The position numbers and the translations under genes are program-made. From NCBI GenBank assembly GCA_022410635.1, contig JAJVDF010000361.1, forward strand, positions 865,193-929,192: a DNA stretch of 64,000 nt, read 5' to 3'. Position 1 is the first letter of the stretch. Each line of letters starts with the position of its first letter. Below, in pieces: positions 1 to 9,561 of the stretch. This DNA is from Tretioscincus oriximinensis. Taxonomy: Eukaryota > Chordata > Lepidosauria > Squamata > Gymnophthalmidae. Under the pieces are notes generated by a model. It made no database searches and had not been told where the DNA came from. It worked only from the letters and a program-made list of their open reading frames with translations.

Positions 1-4
1 TCGA

Positions 5-313
5 TAACACCCTATATTAAGGTGCCGTTTATAACTACTTTATTATTATTTATGATATGCAAGCCACTTTACAGCAAGCTCAATAGCAACTAAAATTCAT
101 GTATTAAAGATGCACACATAGGGCTTAATACAATTTACGTTTTACAATATCTTTTGTAACAGATTCTCATTGCATCATCTGTAAAGCATTTATTACTAAT
201 GCATTTTATAACATACTTTATAATACATTATTCGAGAAAGTAGTTGCATTTAGAGATCATTTCATAAATAAGAATAAAGCATTTATAACTGGCACCTTAA
301 TTTAAAGTGTTAC
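5..313. mobile_element. Non-autonomous DNA element with ~60-bp terminal inverted repeats
   Basis: The first bases and the bases near 250-313 are inverted copies of each other. Both arms read outward as TAACAC, a short variable stretch, ATTAAGGTGCC, TTATAA, CTTTATT and TTATTTATGA. The match runs about 60 bases with scattered differences. Between the arms the DNA is AT-rich and has no coding capacity. The TAACACTTTA...AAGGT start resembles termini I associate with hAT-type elements in vertebrates, but this is from memory. No target duplication can be read because only four bases lie left of the element in this window. Confidence 0.6.
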
Positions 314-689
314 CTCCGCATTACAGAAGAACTACTCACCATTCGTCTTATTTTGCAATTATTCTCAAATAGTACTTCTTAATAAAAGATATGCTGAATC
401 TTACTTGCCTCCTCCCAGCTGATCAAAAGTTGACTGAGTCATTTTCTTACACCTTTTCTCTCCCCCACCCAATGTGTGTATGTTTATAATAATATCAAAC
501 TTTTTATTCAATAATATCTCTGAAAAAATGAGACATACTTACTGGATTTGTCACAACTGGCTGTTTAGACTCCTTGTAAAACTCTATTCTCTGCGCAGTA
601 AGGACAAGCCAAGATGAAGTCCAGTTTTTCCTTGAAAAAGATAGCATTCCAAATAATTCCAATCAACACTGATTATAATGTTTGTATTG
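314..689. other. No gene seen (314-689)
   Basis: AT-rich sequence with no convincing coding frame, repeat family or RNA gene. A short open frame from 614 continues into the LINE fragment that follows; its first 30 codons match nothing else here. Confidence 0.4.
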
Positions 690-955
690 TTTTGTCTAAA
701 GATGAGGGTTCAAAACTATTTACAAATCAAAGAAAAAGGATTTACAAATATTGGACAATGGCAGGGGTCAAGGAGGTAAACTGGNTCCTAAGTGGAATGG
801 ACATATATATTATGAGACGGGTAGCCTTGTTTATTTTCAAGGCTGCCAGAATACGAGCTGCGATGTGCTTAAAATAGTGTAAAATAGTGTATATTTTATT
901 AATTGTATTTTATTTTGTATGGTACAGTCAATGGACTAATCATTAAACTTATATA
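690..955 (+). pseudogene. LINE 3' end fragment (unassigned family), C-terminal protein remnant
   Basis: The end of the 614-877 open frame matches the end of the minus-strand frame at 54234-54656. Shared landmarks are SKLFTN/SLFTN, a W-LSGMD/WLLNGMD block, RRVALFIFKAARIRAA/TRVALFISKAARIRAA and a stop two or three residues later. After the stop comes an AT-rich tail with GTCAATGGACTAATCATTAAA. This looks like the extreme C-terminus and 3' end of a LINE whose RT domain is absent here. The family cannot be named from this piece. It is 5'-truncated and non-functional. Confidence 0.55.
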
Positions 956-1036
956 TATATAATCTGGTTGGTTGAGAGTGATACTGGAAGATTCCAATAT
1001 CCATGTTCAAGCATTTCAAGGCTTCTTGACTTTTTC

Positions 1037-1392
1037 TTTTTTTTTAATAGTGAATTTTTATTTGGGTTTTACATAAAGGAAAAACACATGAAAAACAGAA
1101 TTAAACCCACCCACCCACCCTTGGAGAACAGTGCATCATAGATCAAAATTTTACATCAAACTTTTTTGATTCAAGAGCATGTCAANTGTATACATTAGAA
1201 TACTACAGTTTACATTCCCAACAACAAAATAAATCAGTTTCTGCCACTTTACCCTCCAGCCATCTTTAGGTGGCTGACCCAGGTAACACATTCTCTTATA
1301 CTCAATAGCGTCAAAGAGGAGAAATTCCGCTAAATACTCATACCATATATGAATGGTCCATTTATATTTGTCTTTCCAGCCTCTTGCAATAA
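1037..1392 (-). mobile_element. L1 retrotransposon, 5'-truncated copy with 15-bp target duplication
   Basis: Read on the minus strand, it encodes ARGWKDKYKW and further residues matching the last part of the L1 ORF2 protein. The L1 copy at 57309-58636 has ARGWKDKDKW at the same place, followed in both by W-Y-YL/YM and VKW. It ends in an A-rich tail, seen as the T run at 1037-1045 on the plus strand. The 15-base string CTTCTTGACTTTTTC occurs immediately on both sides (1022-1036 and 1393-1407), so the insertion is delimited to the base. Only about 355 bases were inserted. Strong call for L1; the subfamily is unknown. Confidence 0.85.
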
Positions 1393-1407
1393 CTTCTTGA
1401 CTTTTTC

Positions 1408-2020
1408 AACAAATATAACATTTCTCGGTATGTTACTGGCCAAAGTCATACAGCAAAACATAAACATCAGTCTAATTTTGCCATAGATTAAATTGGCAGA
1501 GAATGGTTGATCATTAAACTGGTGATTATATTGTTATAAATGGATAAATCACTGATAAGATTTAGATTTTCAGTTGCAATTGAGCAATTCCAGAATAATC
1601 TGGGGGATTTTCAAATGATATGGATGGTGCTCCTGCCATGGCTCTGATTCAACAGGGTTATTGAACCATTCAAATTCAAGATCCCTTGAAGCAGCTATGG
1701 AACTGATAAAGCACATATGGGTGGTGAAGAAAGATAATTTATAAGTAGACCACAAGTTGCACAAATTCCACAATAAGTCTCAACAGACATAGGTTTGTTG
1801 TGCCTATAATTCACTGGCCATAGCAATGAAAGGAATCTTTTGTTTAACCACCATTGCATTGTCAACAAGCAATAAAATCTAAGAAAGCCTCAAAATTTGC
1901 ACTTTGTGGACAAAGTCATTCTGAGTCATAAGCCATTTAGGGCCACCGTTTGAAAATGGTCCAGTAAAAGTGCCTAGATGTCATTAACTACTGCAACTCA
2001 AGGATGGGGAAGAGCTACCT
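1408..2020. other. No gene seen (1408-2020)
   Basis: No recognisable coding or repeat content. A minus-strand frame of 67 codons (1570-1773) has no family features and is probably chance. Confidence 0.4.
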
Positions 2021-2125
2021 GGACTTTTACAACACACATCTCAAAGAAAAATATTGTAGAGCTAGAGAAGATGCAGAAAAGAACAACAAGAATGATCAAG
2101 GGGCTGGAGCACTTCCTCCAGGTAA
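2021..2125 (+). pseudogene. CR1 LINE fragment: C-terminal RT segment placed upstream of an RT core
   Basis: The translation contains KKNIVELEKMQKRTTRMIKG, which aligns with the CR1 C-terminal block found again at 2985-3050 (RNIVELGKVQKRATKLIKG). In an intact element this block lies after the polymerase core, but here it precedes it. It is joined in frame at about 2125 to the RT core, which creates one 231-codon chimeric frame (1978-2673). This is either an older CR1 end into which a second CR1 inserted, or a rearrangement. Confidence 0.65.
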
Positions 2126-3590
2126 ACACTTGTTCTTCTCCATGTAAAGTGTTGGAAACCATAATTAAGGACAAAATTACTAAACACATGGAGAAGCACA
2201 CATTGCTGAATGAAACTCAGCATGGCTTCTGCAAAGGTAAATCATGCCTTACTAACTTGCTAGAATTCTTTGAGAGTGTTAACAAACATGTAGATAAAGG
2301 GGATCCAGTTGATATTGTCTATCTAGATTTTCAGAAGGCTTTTGATAAAGTCCCTCATCAAAGGCTTCTAAAAAAGCTCCACACTCATGGTATAAGAGGA
2401 CAGATTTTGTCCTGGATTGGAAACTGGCTAAAAGATAGAAAACAGAGGGTAGTATTAAATGGACAGTTCTCTGAGTGGAAAGAAGTAAGAAGTGGGGTAC
2501 CCCAGGGGTCTGTTCTGGGACCCTTGCTTTTCAATATGTTTATAAACGATCTGGATGCCGAGGTAAATAGTGAAGTAGCCAAGTTTGCTGACGACACTAA
2601 ACTGTTCAGGGTAGTGAAAACTGAAAATGATTGTAAGGCACTCCAGAGTGATCTATTGAAATTGGGTGAGTGAGCATCAAAGTGGCAAATGCACTTCAAT
2701 TTAAGCAAGTTCAAGGTCATGCACATAACCCCAACTACTCCTACCACCTAATGGGAACCAAGCTTTCTGTAACCGAGCAAGAAAAGGATTTTAGAGTGTT
2801 GGTGGACAATTCAATGAAAATATCAACCCAGTGTGCAGCAGCAGCAAAAAAGGCAAATTCCGTGTTGGGGATAATTAGGAAAGGAATCGAAAACAAGTCA
2901 GCAAATGTTGTTTTGCTTCCTTATAAATCTGTGGTGAGGACACATTTGGAATACTGTGTTCAATTCTGGTCACCACATCTCAAGAGGAATATTGTGGAAC
3001 TAGGGAAGGTGCAAAAAAGGGCAACAAAATTGATCAAGGGTCTGGGGCACCTTCCTTATGAAGTCAGGCTGCAACGTCTGGGCCTCTTCAGCCTCGAAAG
3101 ACGACGTTTGAGAGGTGATCTGATTGAAGTGTACAAAATCATGCATGGGATGGACAGGATGAATAGAAAAAAATGTTTTCTCTATCACACAATACTAGGA
3201 CCAGAGGGCACTCCTTAAAACTGATGGGAAGAAAAGTGAGAAGAAATGAAAGTATTTTGTATCAGCCTGTGGAATTTACTTCCTGAAGAGATAGTGGTAG
3301 CTAACAGCTTGGATAGTTTCAAGACAGTACTAGACAGGTTTATGGACACGAAGGGTATTAATGGGTACTAGGATAGATGTCTGGATGTTGTCTCCAGGAT
3401 GGAGCGACAGGCAGGACTCTTGAAATACCATTTGCAGAGAGTCATGAACAGGTGAATATTTTCCTTTCCTCTGTTCGGACTGCCCAGATGCATCTGGTGG
3501 GCCTCTGTGTGAGACAGAATGCTGGACTTGATGGGCTGTGACCTGAACCAGTATGGCTCTTCTTATATTCTTATGCTCTTATGTTCCCTT
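2126..3590 (+). mobile_element. CR1-clade LINE, 3' part of the RT ORF plus 3' end (degenerate)
   Basis: The frame encodes RT landmarks in order: YLDFQKAFDKVPHQ (about 2320-2360), the GVPQGSVLGP motif (about 2493-2523) and the catalytic FADD box at 2584-2595. A stop at 2671-2673 sits where related copies have tryptophan (LGEW-SKWQM). A frameshift follows near 2730, after which the C-terminal part continues to about 3217 (LEYCVQFWSPHL, LERRRLRGDLIEVYKIMHGMDR). The 3' end contains WNLLPEE-like coding remnants, then the conserved tail with CAGAATGCTGGACTTGATGG, and terminates in TTCTTATG-type octamer repeats. It is broken and cannot make protein. Confidence 0.85.
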
Positions 3591-4320
3591 AGGAAGTCAG
3601 GCTACAACGTCTGGGCTTCTTCAGCCTCAAAAGATAGTGATTAAGAAGTGATCTTATTGAAGTATAAAAAAACCATGGATGGGATTGATAACGTGTATAG
3701 AGAAAAAATATTTTCTCTATCACACAACACTGTAACCAGGGAGCATTCCTTGAAACTGATGGGCAGAAGAGTGAGGACAAAAGAAAGTATTTTTTCGCCT
3801 GCAGAATTTACTTCCAGAAGAGGTGGTGGTAGCTAGAAAGCTGAATAGCTTTAAGACAAGATTAGACAAGTTCATGAAAGCCATCAGTATAAATAGCTAT
3901 TAGGATGGACCTCTTGATATTGCTTCTGGGATGGAGCAACAGGGAGGATTCCTGAAATACCATTTGCTGGGAGTCAAGAACAGGTAAGGGTTTTGCCTTC
4001 TGTTTCTGACTGCCCAGGTGCAATGGCTGTGCCATTGTGTGAGCATTCTGTCCCACATAGGCTGAAGAGATGACCCCTTTCAGGGGGGCTGAAAACCCAT
4101 TTTTGGGGTGCCTCTCCTTTTTTCCTGAGTAATTTTTTTAAAAAAAATCTTTTATTGAAAATAATTTCCTCAGAAAAAACTGAGAGGCACCCCAAAACCC
4201 GGGTTTTCATCCCACCCCTACAAAAAGGGGCCATCTGGTCAGCCTATGTGAGAGAATGCTGGACTAGATGGTCTTTGGCCCAATTCAAACACTCTGGAAT
4301 CTTGCCTTTCCTGGCTGATA
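3591..4320 (+). mobile_element. Second CR1 3' end in tandem, interrupted by a hairpin element
   Basis: Directly after the octamer tail of the previous CR1, a second copy of the same 3' region starts at GAAGTCAGGCTACAACGTCTG and runs to the conserved tail. It is more diverged than the first copy. It is split at 4043-4246 by an inverted-repeat element and resumes at AGAATGCTGGACTAGATGG. It carries no intact coding sequence. Confidence 0.75.
4058..4246. mobile_element. Hairpin element family (TAGGCTGA palindromic MITE), copy 1
   Basis: This is a 189-bp near-palindrome. The left arm has TAGGCTGAAGAGATGACCCC, then GAAAACCCATTTTTGGGGTG and GCCTCTCC. The right arm read on the other strand has TAGGCTGACCAGATGGCCCC, GAAAACCCGGGTTTTGGGGT and GCCTCTCAG. 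The arms are about 70 bases with an A/T-rich centre. It shares this architecture with copies at 17778-17990 and 28180-28373. It lies inside a CR1 3' end. TGTGAG flanks the insertion (4037-4042 and 4247-4252), but 15 extra bases lie between the left TGTGAG and the element. No transposase is present, so it is non-autonomous. Confidence 0.8.
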
Positions 4321-4384
4321 AAAGCTAGTTGGTAGGATGTGAATGAGTTCAGAGATAAGTTAAACAGCTGTCATTCTGTGGTCA
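4321..4384 (+). pseudogene. LINE RT fragment, left part (split by an L1)
   Basis: Translation just before the L1 target site gives a weak NSCHSVVNT-like segment. This joins across the L1 insertion to LLLSKILKG at 5320-5350, resembling the 'NYRPxSxxxxLSKILE' block of LINE reverse transcriptases. The link rests on the target duplication of the L1 at 4401-5319 and on family expectation. Confidence 0.4.
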
Positions 4385-4400
4385 ATACTCTTCTCCTGAG

Positions 4401-5319
4401 AAATAGAATCTGACTTGAACTCTTCCCAACTGCAGATTATATAAATAAAAGAGAAAATAGAAATATAATAAAAGAACAGGACACCCAGTTTGAAAACTTA
4501 ATTAGAAGTTGTAGGAGTAGTGAAAAAAGGAATAATAGAGAAAATACATAACTCAACTAACAATGAGGTAGGGAATGAGTTATTCCAGAATTGGCACATG
4601 AATATGGACATCCCTAGGGAGGACATAGATACAATAATAAGAATACTAAAAAAGGAAAGGTAAATAAATTAAAGGAATCCAGGAAAAAACTTTTACATAA
4701 GTTGTACATCTCATTTTATTTTAAATATATCAGAACAAATGCTGGCATGGGTGTGGGAGAAAAGGAACTTTTAACCATATGATCTGGGAGCGCATATATG
4801 TTCAAAATTATTGGATGCTAATCCAGAAAAACATAAACAAGATGCTAAACGTACAAATACCAATAGACTATAAAATGGGTATGTTAATAATGGGAACTAA
4901 TGTAGTTTAGGACTTTCCGACAAGAGACATTGGAAGAGTTATTAGTCTGTGCACAGATCGTTATTGTTGGGGGGAGGAAAGAGAAAGCCAGGTGGACAAT
5001 TGAAACGATGTCTATTGAATTCTTAAGGTGTCAGTGGAGTAGGAAAACTGGAAATTTGCAAGAGGAAATGGACAGGAGTGGATTACCTNCAAAGGACTTT
5101 GACATGTGAAGCTGAGAAGATGAAATTAAACCTAATCTTCCAAAGATAAAGAAGCACCATAAAGAAACCTAAATGGGAGAGGGATGGGGGAGGGGGGTTA
5201 ATTGATAATTCTTCTGTTATTTATTTTTCTGTTGTTAGTTTTGTGACACATTTTATTTGTTTTTGTTTTTATGTTTATATGTTTATGTACTTAGAAACTC
5301 TTTAATAAATATACTTAAC
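4401..5319 (+). mobile_element. L1 retrotransposon, 5'-truncated copy with 16-bp target duplication
   Basis: The plus strand encodes a broken L1 ORF2 C-terminus. GMGVG-KGTFNHMIWE-IYVQNYW (about 4745-4815) matches the CWxC...G...HMWW..C..V..FW region of L1 proteins. This is followed by KNINKMLNVQIPIDYKMGML with frameshifts and stops. A T-rich 3' UTR ends near TTTAATAAATATACTTAAC. The 16-mer ATACTCTTCTCCTGAG flanks it (4385-4400 and 5320-5335). It was inserted into an older LINE reverse-transcriptase fragment. Confidence 0.85.
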
Positions 5320-5335
5320 ATACTCTTCTCCTGAG

Positions 5336-5700
5336 CAAGATATTGAAAGGTATCATGACTGCCCAAATGCAAAAATACTTGGAAGAAGCAAAGCTCAGAG
5401 ACTCATTTCAGTTTGGCTTTAGGCCCAGTTATAGCACTGAACTGCCTTGGTTGCCTTCCCTGGGAGAAAAACAGGAGGAGTATTTTTCAACAGCTTTTAA
5501 TACTGACCACGACAATATCCTTCTAGAACTGCTACAGAATTTGGTAATCATAGGCAGCAAATATGTTCTGCCCTTCAAGGCCAATGCCAAAGAGAGGCTG
5601 TGGGTGATTCTCATTTGTGGAATTCCTCATATAAATGCAAACTTTGCAATATCGACATGATGCTTCGAGGAGAGGGAGTTTGATTATTGGGTAGATGCTA
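5336..5700 (+). pseudogene. LINE reverse transcriptase fragment, right part
   Basis: The open frame (5343-5660) reads LSKILKGIMTAQMQKYLEEA, then FQFGFRPSYSTE, then AFNTDHDNILLELL. These match the RT order of L2/Rex/CR1-like LINEs: KVLE..V..QL, FQxGFRPxxST(E) and the degraded AFDTVDHD catalytic block. The first catalytic aspartate position reads N, and there is a deletion between the blocks. The expected GVPQGS and FADD motifs are missing downstream. It belongs to a different LINE family from the CR1 copies here. Confidence 0.65.
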
Positions 5701-6603
5701 TCAATATGCAAATGCTTGACAGGAACCTGGAGACTTATTATTTTATCTATGATGGATTTTATGAATTTGTATATTATTCCATAGTAATGGATTTGTACTT
5801 GATTGTATATTAGTTTCATTTCTGCTACACCGGCCAATTTTTGTTCCTTTTTGTTGTAATTTTTGGTTTTGTCCNGGTTTTCCTTCAGAAGGATCTTTTA
5901 GTCTTTGCTAGGCACCTTGTCCATGAATCAGAGACATTTTCACTGTCCCAATTTTCCCAGTTTCATTGTCAGGTGCAGAATATGGGGGAGAGGAAAATGT
6001 TATTGGACCCTGCTCTNACACCTGATGTTTAAGCAGACATGGTAGCCCAGAGTGCCTATTTTCAGCTACAGCTTTTTCAACATTTAGGCTATAAATATCT
6101 ACAAGATTTGCCTGTTTTCCAAGACCTATCACTGAGGTATTCTTGGCTGCAACACTTACTTCAATAATTGAAGGTACACAGACATATTGGCCAGNCAGAG
6201 AACAGCTTTTCCAATGAGATGTGTCAAGTACCTTATTGTATGTTTTTAGACATTTAGGCTGCTTCCACAGAAGCTTTTTCTACGGGGTTGGTAGAATTAT
6301 CATGATGCTTCGCCCTACAGGGCAAGACAGCTTCCATTGTCCTCCTGGGTTCTCCCTGAGAAAATGCTNCTTTGTTGTGGAAGGAGAGCTTGCTGGTGTT
6401 TTCTGACATCAGTATGAAGTACCTCTCCTTCCAACAGAAAGCTGCCTGGAGCCCTGGATGTCTGTTGTGCCACCATGAGGGTTTGATAGGATGAGAAGAC
6501 ACCAGCAAATCAGAACTGCAAAATTGCAGCTGGCTCACATGCACAGTTGCGACTTCCTGATTCTTTGTGCATCTCCTCTCACTAGCTCCATATTGACTTT
6601 CAA
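5701..6603. other. No gene seen (5701-6603)
   Basis: Mostly AT-rich sequence with no intact frame. TTA followed by GGCTGCTTCCACAG at 6254-6270 resembles the start of the 3-bp-target elements described at 31127 and 28734, but no matching right end was found. Confidence 0.4.
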
Positions 6604-6935
6604 GATAAGAACGTAAGAGAAGCCCTGCTGAATTGGGTCAGAGCCCATCTAGTCCAGCATTCTATCTCACAGAGAGGNCCACCAATTGCACCTGGGCAGT
6701 CTGGAATAGAAGAAGACAAAATCTTCAGTTGTTCTCAACACCCTGCAAATGGCATTTCAGGAATACTGCCTGTTACTCCATCTCAGAGGCAGTATCAAGA
6801 CATCCAACCTAGTAACTGTTTATACCCTTGACCTCCATGAACCTGTCTAATCCTGTCTTAAAGCTATCCAGGCTGCTAGTTACAACCACTTCTTCTGGAA
6901 GTAAATTCCAAATACCGATGACCTTCTGGGTGGTA
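6604..6935 (-). mobile_element. CR1 3' end fragment
   Basis: On the minus strand this is the conserved CR1 tail seen elsewhere in the window. It runs from the equivalent of GGAATTTACTTCCAGAAGAGG through the ACTAGATGGGCTCTGACCCA block to the terminal octamers (TCTTACGTTCTTA). It is non-coding here and 5'-truncated. Confidence 0.75.
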
Positions 6936-7173
6936 ATGGAAATGGATGGGGAATTGCTTTATGGCAGGTTTAAACCACATTTCAGGTTTAACCCCTGTAT
7001 GTGGAAGGGACGTTAATTTATATACTCTTATTTACTCTGGCTGTTGATCTCCCATGCAGGTCTCATTACTGTTTCATCCTATTATTTATTTATTATTATT
7101 TATTGTTTATTGTTTCCATCTTGAAATATTAATATATAGGGCACATATAAAAATCCATCAATCANAATAACTT

Positions 7174-7257
7174 ATATACTGCTCAAAACAGTTAAGGGAA
7201 CACTTAGTGTTACACTGTTATGTTAAAGTGTTCCCTTAATTATTTTGAGCAGTATAT
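7174..7257. mobile_element. 84-bp palindromic Tc1/mariner-like MITE, copy 1
   Basis: The ends are exact inverted copies: ATATACTGCTC at the left and GAGCAGTATAT at the right. The inverted match continues as AAAAC-GTTAAGGGAACACTT on one arm and AAGTGTTCCCTTAATTATTTT on the other. TA dinucleotides flank CTGCTC at both ends, consistent with a TA target. An 84-bp relative lies at 19882-19965. The terminal sequence resembles Tc1/mariner termini I know from other vertebrates; family assignment is from memory. Confidence 0.75.
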
Positions 7258-7518
7258 GAGGTAGTCAGTTGACTTTTCTTTCTCCAGGAATTCCAATCAT
7301 AATCACAAGACCTTAGTGTTCTCATTTTAATGTACGTAGAAAGTGTTGGAAATTTTGACAGGTACTACCATCTAGTAAACAAGCCATAATAGCCAGAATT
7401 TCCATATCAATTACTGCCCTGCTCTGCTTTGATAACAAAACATGAAAAAATATACTTGAAACTTGCACATAGAGTTGTGGTTATTCTTCTTATGAGAAAG
7501 TCTTTTTGGCAAAAAGCT

Positions 7519-7782
7519 GAGAGCCAGTTTGGTGTAGCGGTTAGAGTGCGGGACTCTTATCTGGTAGCCTCCCAGTTCGATTCCCCATTCCTCCATGAAA
7601 GCCAGCTGGGTNACCTTGGGCCAGTCACAGTTCTTTCAACTCTCTCAGCCCCACCTTCTCCACAGGGTGTCTGTTGTGNAGAAAGCAACAAAAGCTATGT
7701 GCGCTGCCCTACGGTAGGNCGCCGTGAGACCTTTGGGTATATGGCGGGATATAAATACAAATAAATAAATAAATAAATAAAA
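7519..7782 (+). mobile_element. Sauria SINE, near full length
   Basis: It starts GAGAGCCAGTTTGGTGTAGC with a tRNA-like A box (TAGCGGTTAGAGTG) and a B box (AGTTCGATTCC). It continues with the body CAGCTGGGT-ACCTTGGGCC, AGTCACAGTTCTTTCAACTC and TCTCAGCCCCACCTTC. The 3' end (GGGTATATGGCGGGATATAA) is of the type shared with Bov-B LINE tails, followed by (AAAT)n. The order and sequence fit the squamate Sauria SINE. Confidence 0.85.
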
Positions 7783-9254
7783 TTTTGTTCATTTTTTAGC
7801 AGGCTGCAGCTCACCATACACTAGGCTGCCAATATCTGAGAAAAAAAGGAAACCCACTAAACCAGATTTATTCTTCTTAGCAATGTGATGTTTTTTTATT
7901 TCACATGGAAGCCTAAGATAAAAAAAAAGGACAACTATATATTGAATATATTAAAATGCTACATATGACTATCTGGATACAGCTTTCACAAGCTGCACAA
8001 AATGTAACATAAAATGTGGCCATGTGTTAGCAGTTAATTCTATAGCTTTCTTATTCAGACCACAGTATTTGCATTCTGGCAAACAGACACCTGGTGGCAG
8101 CACACTATAAGGCCAACACAGTTTGCACTGCTGTGTGTCTCTTAAGAAGCCGGCCCTTAATAAACAGGAGTGGGCAAAGCTTAGATCATCAAGTATCAAC
8201 CCGATGTTCAAGATAAGTAAATAAGGGAAGTTAATATCACTACACCAGCCTGTTTTGAACAAGAATAGCTGCTAGTATACCGAAATCTACTCTGCATAAC
8301 CTAACTTTGTAGCCTGACAGCTCTGTAAAATGGTTTATTCTGCAGAAAGTGACTTTTTGACAAATCCATAACAAGAGAAGTGACACTATTACCTGCATGA
8401 AAGATTGAACTGATGTGTCTTTCTCTTTTCTCTTTGGCACCTACCAGCAAGGTTAATATAAAAACAGGTTATCACTGCAACTTTAATGGCTATAGAAGAG
8501 AGGAATTTTCCCCTGGTGCGTGACTAATTAAAGGTGCAAAGTGATATCCCAGTTTTTATGTGGTAATCCTAATTTAGCACCATTTGGTAATGACCTCAAC
8601 CATGGTTTTCCATTTGGAACTTCAAAGAACTACTAGGAAAGTTCCTGGTAGGAAGATTTGATTTCATCCTTTGCTTTGCAGCTGATTCAGGCTGCATCCA
8701 GAAGGTCCAGAACAGGTTCTTTGCAAAGGCCCTTGGAGTTTAAGCCAAGCCCTAGCCTAGGGTTACTATATGCAAACTGAGATAGGAGCTTGTAACTTTA
8801 AGGTATGTGAAAACAAGAATTCCTCTGTCAGGTGCTGGAAGCTTTTTGAGCTGCACCTGGTGAGCATTCCTCTTCATATCCATAAAAGCTACAAACTGCT
8901 GATCCTGCTTTTATGTGGTAACCTGCTCTAGCCAGACTTACAGGTAGCAAAACCATGTCTTAGAAGAAACTTCCCTGTAAACTATGTCTCAGGAGAAACT
9001 TTATGGTAAATCCCTGCACAGCAAGGGTGTCTCTTGGCCTCAATCACTCCCACCACAGTTCTCTGGAGTGTTCAGGATGATTTTCCTATGTCATTTTCTA
9101 AGCAGTACTATTAGGTAAGCAGAATATGGCAGAATTAAACTGGCCATTATAAGTTAATTGAATGAATATATTATACCCAGACTCATAGTTAGGTGGAGCT
9201 GATCCTGAGATAGAAAGACAGAAAGTATGGCCATTTCTGATCTCACTTTGTTTA
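7783..9254. other. No gene seen (7783-9254)
   Basis: Unique-looking sequence with no supported gene. An imperfect two-unit tandem repeat of about 30 bases lies at 8951-9010 (ATGTCTTAGAAGAAACTT and ATGTCTCAGGAGAAACTT). Confidence 0.4.
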
Positions 9255-9561
9255 GAAGAAGAAGAAGAATTTGGTTCTTATACNCCACTTTTCTCACCTT
9301 TCAAAGGGACTCAAAGTGGCTTACAAGGGTATTTTTGCCAAAGGCTTACATTCTATCTTCCCCATGAGGATGTTGTGGTTCCCATATATGTACTTGCAGT
9401 CGTTGCAATTTCTTGCAATTCATGCTTTCGAATAGCTGGGTTGGCTAGAGCTACAGGCTAGTGGAAGATGCTCACCCCTCCCCACGTCCCACACAGGGCT
9501 TCGAAACCCCATCTCCCAGCTGAGAGACGGATTCCTTAGCAACTGAACTATCTATACCTGG
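9255..9561 (-). mobile_element. tRNA-derived SINE (second family), copy 1
   Basis: On the minus strand it begins with a tRNA-like head (ATAGTTCAGTTGCTAAGGAA, then a B box GGGGTTTCGAAGCCC). The body contains CTAGCCAACCCAGCTATTCG, AATTGCAAGAAATTGCAACG and CCACTTTGAGTCCCTTTGAA. It ends in AAGAACCAAATTC(TTC)n. The 3' part resembles a Bov-B-type tail. Five copies of this family are in the window, which allows boundaries to be set by comparison. Confidence 0.75.

Noticed and set aside
1978..2673. 231-codon frame as a host gene
   Set aside because: It is a CR1 reverse transcriptase fusion with FADD and GVPQGSVLGP motifs, ending at a stop in place of a conserved tryptophan.
6254..6603. Another Harbinger-like element starting TTA-GGCTGCTTCCACAG
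   Set aside because: No matching inverted end or second TTA could be placed, so the element is not supported.
7519..7600. tRNA gene (A and B boxes visible)
   Set aside because: The boxes belong to the SINE head; no cloverleaf with acceptor stem can be formed and the SINE body follows.
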